From: Desulfovibrio sp. | GTDB lineage: Bacteria > Desulfobacterota > Desulfovibrionia > Desulfovibrionales > Desulfovibrionaceae | Reading direction: 5' to 3' | Assembly (NCBI RefSeq): GCF_009712225.1 | Contig: NZ_WASP01000006.1 | Span: 350,448 to 414,447, forward strand | Length of the DNA stretch: 64,000 nucleotides | In this document: positions 61,108 through 64,000 of the stretch, in pieces | Numbering within the stretch: position 1 is the stretch's first letter | Layout of the letters: every line of letters begins with the position of its first letter | Notes under the pieces: generated by a model | Told to the model about the DNA's origin: nothing | What the model saw: only the letters and a program-made list of their open reading frames with translations | Database searches by the model: none | Position numbers and translations under genes: made by a program

Positions 61108-62138
61108 CAGGCGTTGTCCTTTGCGTTGCGAATGCGCGGGTCTGCCAAACCGTAGCAAAAATCGGCCAGCAGGTTGCCAGCGAGGGTAAGCACAGCTCCA
61201 AGCACCAGGTTACCCATGATCATGGTGTAATCGCGCGCCATTACAGCGCCGTAAAAAAGCTGGCCCAGCCCCGGCAGGGCAAAAATTGATTCAATGATCA
61301 CGCTGCCGCCAATGAGCCCCGGCACAGAAAGCCCAAGCAGGGTAATGACCGGCAGCAGGGCGTTGCGCAAGGCGTGCCGCCATATCACGGCTGTCGCGCC
61401 AAGGCCTTTGGCCCGCGCGGTAAGAATATAATCCTGCCGCAGTACCTCAAGCATGCAGGCCCGCATATAGCGCGACATGCCCGCCAGACCGCCAACCGTG
61501 TACACCAGGGTGGGCAGAGCCAGGTGCCTGGCCAGGTCGCAAAATTTGCCCCACGCGCTCAACTGCGCGTAGTTCATGGAAGTAAGGCCAGAAATGGGCA
61601 ACCATTGCAACTCAATGCCAAAAAACATCATGAGCAGCAGGGCCAGCCAGAATGAAGGCATGGCAAAACCCAAAAAAACCAGCACAGTAACTGACTTGTC
61701 GAGCAGCGAATTCTGCCGGCAGGCAGAAACAATGCCCACAGGAATGGCTATGAGCAGGGTGAGCACCAGCGAAACAACATTCATGCCAACGGTAAGGGGC
61801 AGCCGCTCAAGAATCTTGGTAAGCACCGGGCGCGAATCGGCAGACATGGAGTTGCCAAAATCAAGCTGTACAATGCGCGTCAACCAGTCCCAGTACTGCA
61901 CGTACAGTGGGCGGTCGAGGCCATACAGCACCTCAAGGCGCTGGCGGGCAGCAGCGCCAGCCAGCGGATTGAGTGTGGTTTCCAGATCTGTGGGTGAGCC
62001 CGGGGCCAGATGAATGACCCAAAAGCTGATGATGGTAATGCCCCACAGCACAAGCAGCATCCACAGCGTTTTGCGTAAAACGTGCAGAAGCGGGCCAGAT
62101 AGGCGGCTTTTTGCGGCAGTTGAGGGCAGGGTGCTCAT
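61107..62138 (-). CDS. ABC transporter permease, DppB/OppB family
   Basis: The 343-residue partner of the DppC-type permease shows the OppB-type loop [31 protein letters not shown], six or so membrane segments, and EAA loop [32 protein letters not shown]. It begins 9 bases after the RdgC-associated gene, so all four minus-strand genes (62148-63317 and the permeases) may form one transcript. Confidence 0.93.
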   Translation of the reverse strand: MSTLPSTAAKSRLSGPLLHVLRKTLWMLLVLWGITIISFWVIHLAPGSPTDLETTLNPLAGAAARQRLEVLYGLDRPLYVQYWDWLTRIVQLDFGNSMSADSRPVLTKILERLPLTVGMNVVSLVLTLLIAIPVGIVSACRQNSLLDKSVTVLVFLGFAMPSFWLALLLMMFFGIELQWLPISGLTSMNYAQLSAWGKFCDLARHLALPTLVYTVGGLAGMSRYMRACMLEVLRQDYILTARAKGLGATAVIWRHALRNALLPVITLLGLSVPGLIGGSVIIESIFALPGLGQLFYGAVMARDYTMIMGNLVLGAVLTLAGNLLADFCYGLADPRIRNAKDNA

Positions 62139-62147
62139 GTAAGGCGG

Positions 62148-62675
62148 TTACTCCGTACGGGTCATCCACTGGCGCATGTCGTCCACTTCCTTCTGCCAGG
62201 CAGAAGAAAGGCGCAGCTTGAGAAAGCGGGCGTACAGGGAATCCAGCAGGCCGGTGCACACTTCCATAAGATAGAATTTTTCCAGCAGCAGGGCATCGGG
62301 ATCGTCGTCGGTGTCGCCCTTGTCGAGCTTGGGAGTTTTAAGGCTGTTGAGGCAAAAATCCTCGGCCTTAAGGCTCACCTGAAAGGCCAGCTCTTCTTTT
62401 TCAAGACGCAGAAGGGCACGGCTGACCTGCTTGCCGGTGCCAAGGCCAAAGCGGGCCTCGCGAAGAGGGGAGAGCGAGCCGGAAACAGAGGCTGTTTCGC
62501 GGGCGTCACCTTCGCCGCCTTCAACCACAATGCGCTGTTCCATTGATACGGCAAAGGGGGCGCCTTCCTTGTCGGTAAACGCGCCGGGGGCGGTGTCGCT
62601 CTGGTACCAGAGCCAGGTCAGAAATTCTTTGCCGAGAATGCTGTCTGTGGATTCACCAAGATAAGGCATATTCAT
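62148..62675 (-). CDS. RdgC-associated protein (putative C-terminal half of an RdgC system)
   Basis: The 175-residue product starts with LGKEFLTWLWYQSD, a motif I associate with RdgC-like proteins, followed by a beta-rich segment (AFAVSMEQRIVVEGG-like) and C-terminal helices (LLEKFYLMEVCTGLLDSLYARFLKLRLSSAW). It is 18 bases downstream of the RdgC-like gene. The pair may correspond to a split RdgC or a distinct family; the assignment is tentative. GGAG precedes the ATG. Confidence 0.6.
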   Translation of the reverse strand: MNMPYLGESTDSILGKEFLTWLWYQSDTAPGAFTDKEGAPFAVSMEQRIVVEGGEGDARETASVSGSLSPLREARFGLGTGKQVSRALLRLEKEELAFQVSLKAEDFCLNSLKTPKLDKGDTDDDPDALLLEKFYLMEVCTGLLDSLYARFLKLRLSSAWQKEVDDMRQWMTRTE

Positions 62676-62693
62676 GGGGGCTCCGTGCCGTCA

Positions 62694-63317
62694 TCAGGAA
62701 AGGGGCGCGAACTGCGTGGGTTCCAGCTTATCCAGGCGGATAAGGCTTTCTTCATCCAGCATGGAAACCGCCAGATTGTAAGGAGTCAGTTGCTCCAGGT
62801 GCAGCTCGAAGGTCTTGAGAAATTCTTCCATGAAGAGGTCGATCATCTTGTTTTGGGTCGATGCAAACCAGACTTCATTTTTATCCGTGGCCCACAGCAC
62901 GTTGAATTCGCCGGGAACAGGCAAAAAACGCGAGCGAAGGCGCAGCAAAACCTGCTCCTTGAGCTCCTTTTTGCGTTCGCGGGCAATGTAATTCTTGCCC
63001 TGTTGAGCCATACGCGCTTTTTCTTCCTTGAGGGCAAGGGCCACATGCTTTTTGACCACGCCTGCAGGTATGCGACGCATATCGAGCCGCAACGAAAAAA
63101 CGATGTACGAGCCTTTTTGGGGCGGGGCCGTAACCCAGTCGGTATCGAGCATGTCCTCAAAACATGCCCAACCCTGGCCCTGCATTTCAGGAATATCATC
63201 AATGTCGCGCATGGCGAACTGCTTCAGTTTGTCCGGTATCTGCGGCCAGAGCGTGGCCGGAACGGGATCAAGAATACGAAACCGTGTAAAGCTGCAAGAG
63301 CTGTTGGCAAAGCCCAT
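62694..63317 (-). CDS. RdgC-like recombination-associated protein
   Basis: The 207-residue product begins MGFANSSCSFTRFRIL, continues with LPEM-like IDDIPEMQGQGWACFEDMLD, and carries VVKKHVALALKEEKARMAQQGKNYIARERKKELKEQVLLRLRSRFLP, the RdgC central region with VKxxxE and KELKEqVL...R.lP. E. coli RdgC is about 300 residues; this is shorter, with its C-terminal part possibly in the next gene. AAGGAG precedes ATG 63317. Binds DNA in a RecA-modulating role in E. coli. Confidence 0.78.
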   Translation of the reverse strand: MGFANSSCSFTRFRILDPVPATLWPQIPDKLKQFAMRDIDDIPEMQGQGWACFEDMLDTDWVTAPPQKGSYIVFSLRLDMRRIPAGVVKKHVALALKEEKARMAQQGKNYIARERKKELKEQVLLRLRSRFLPVPGEFNVLWATDKNEVWFASTQNKMIDLFMEEFLKTFELHLEQLTPYNLAVSMLDEESLIRLDKLEPTQFAPLS

Positions 63318-63902
63318 GTAAACTCCTTGCTTGTAAAACCTGTGTTGGCAGTGTTGTACGTCAGAGCCGCCCCGGGGGCAAGTGCATGACGAGGCAGGGG
63401 CTGGCAGGGCTAGCGCATGTGAGCGGCAGAATTTGCGGCCGCACGTATATTTATAAGGAAAGGAATTCACATTTGGCAGAAGGTCATGATTGGCTGGCAA
63501 GAGAGCCACTGGCTGCTGAAAACATGCCGGGTTTTATACCCACACACATCCAAAGCCGGCAAGAATATTCAGGTGCCGCAAAAACCGCCAGCAGCATACA
63601 TTTGAAGAACAAGCTTCATCATTTTGAGCCAGCGCCAAATCAGGGCCAGCTGATTTTATGTGAGGAGAGAGCTGTGTTGCCAGAGCCGTTTTGAGGGCAT
63701 TTTTTACCCCTTTCCGGGGCGAGAGTTGCGCCATGGTCGGATGTTATAAATGTCCCATAATGATAATTATGTAAACTTTTGAAGATGGAAAGGCCCTGGA
63801 AGCCTTGTTTCAGGAGACTGCCGGCTGCCTCCCCTGTGCATACTCTTGACGGCATGCTCCACTTCACGCACCATGTGCGCATCTTGCCAAGGAGAAATCA
63901 CC
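63318..63902. other. Gap of 585 bases
   Basis: Contains promoters for the RdgC-like operon (minus) and the edge gene (plus) but no gene, RNA or repeat I can support. Short frames on both strands lack ribosome sites and family resemblance. Confidence 0.5.
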
Positions 63903-64000
63903 GTGCCGCCCAAACATTCCGGCAATGCCGGATCGACCGCCAATAAACGTTCCCAAACCAGTTCGTCTTCACGGCCATCAAAAAAAGAACCTTCCAGAGA
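63903..64000 (+). CDS. Partial gene cut by the window edge, basic N-terminus
   Basis: GTG 63903 with AAGGAG 8 bases upstream opens a frame running off the window. The 32 visible residues are rich in Ser, Lys and Arg (KRSQTSSSRPSKKEPSR), a disordered basic leader like that of some RNA-binding enzymes (ribonuclease R, helicases, pseudouridine synthases). The identity cannot be told. Confidence 0.5.
   Translation, partial: MPPKHSGNAGSTANKRSQTSSSSRPSKKEPSR

Noticed and set aside
63386-63882. Short frames on both strands in the right-hand gap
   Set aside because: No ribosome binding sites, no signal or domain pattern, and they overlap each other antisense.
1-64000. CRISPR arrays, insertion sequences, prophage or tRNA genes
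   Set aside because: No regularly spaced direct repeats, transposase motifs, phage structural genes or tRNA-like T-loops were seen apart from the tmRNA 3' end.

Overview
The window looks like a chromosomal segment of a Desulfovibrio-type sulfate-reducing bacterium (Desulfovibrionaceae). The reasons are the tmRNA tag (ANNDYDYAYAA), a periplasmic uptake [NiFe] hydrogenase, very small or overlapping gene junctions with strong GGAG-type ribosome sites, GC-rich genes separated by AT-rich gaps, and several proteins (paired RdgC-like proteins, NIT-domain chemoreceptor) in the style of that family. This assignment is inference from protein style; no 16S gene is present.

Layout. 0-11 kb is housekeeping: fbp, tsaD, trxA-trxB-bamD, a cation diffusion facilitator, engB, efp, ftsK (with no canonical start codon) and lolA. 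11-16 kb (minus strand) holds a thioesterase and a hydrogenase operon (small subunit, large subunit, b-type cytochrome, maturation protease). The small subunit carries the six-cysteine proximal-cluster signature of oxygen-tolerant enzymes. 16-25 kb has a NIT-domain chemoreceptor, a 1.1 kb AT-rich gap, two secreted proteins of unknown function, a decayed response-regulator fragment, and a DUF2207/LemA membrane group.

25.4-42.0 kb is one 19-gene plus-strand operon, the accessory centrepiece: an aryl-polyene-like type II polyketide/fatty-acid cluster. It encodes a ketoreductase, three ketosynthases plus a cysteine-less chain-length-factor-like partner, two ACPs, two hot-dog dehydratases, a thioesterase, an adenylating ligase, two lipid acyltransferases, a GT2-DUF2062 glycosyltransferase, a LolA-like carrier, an MMPL exporter and two lipoproteins. 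It also contains a phytoene-desaturase-like flavoenzyme. No aromatic ammonia lyase or methyltransferase is present. The likely product is a pigment-like polyene lipid exported to the outer membrane.

42-51 kb (minus strand) has an M23-family protein, a TPR protein with ccmF, a TerB-like protein, a PAS-containing chemoreceptor, and a PP2C phosphatase coupled to a Ser/Thr kinase with a sulfatase-modifying-factor-like C-terminus. 51.3-56.7 kb is a Zra-like metal/envelope-stress locus: a zraP-like gene, a 57-residue secreted His/Gly-rich peptide and a SHOCT membrane protein diverge from a histidine kinase and a sigma-54 activator. A near-consensus sigma-54 promoter and A-tract-centred dyads lie between them. 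A nearby His-rich tandem-repeat secreted protein also has a sigma-54 promoter. 57-64 kb has tmRNA, a hypothetical gene with a sigma-54 promoter, recN, two dipeptide-type ABC permeases, an RdgC-like pair, and the start of a gene cut by the window edge.

Four near-consensus sigma-54 promoters (TGGCAY-N5-TTGC) were found by eye, all in gaps upstream of minus-strand genes. All coordinates and motif readings are by eye; no alignment or database search was run.
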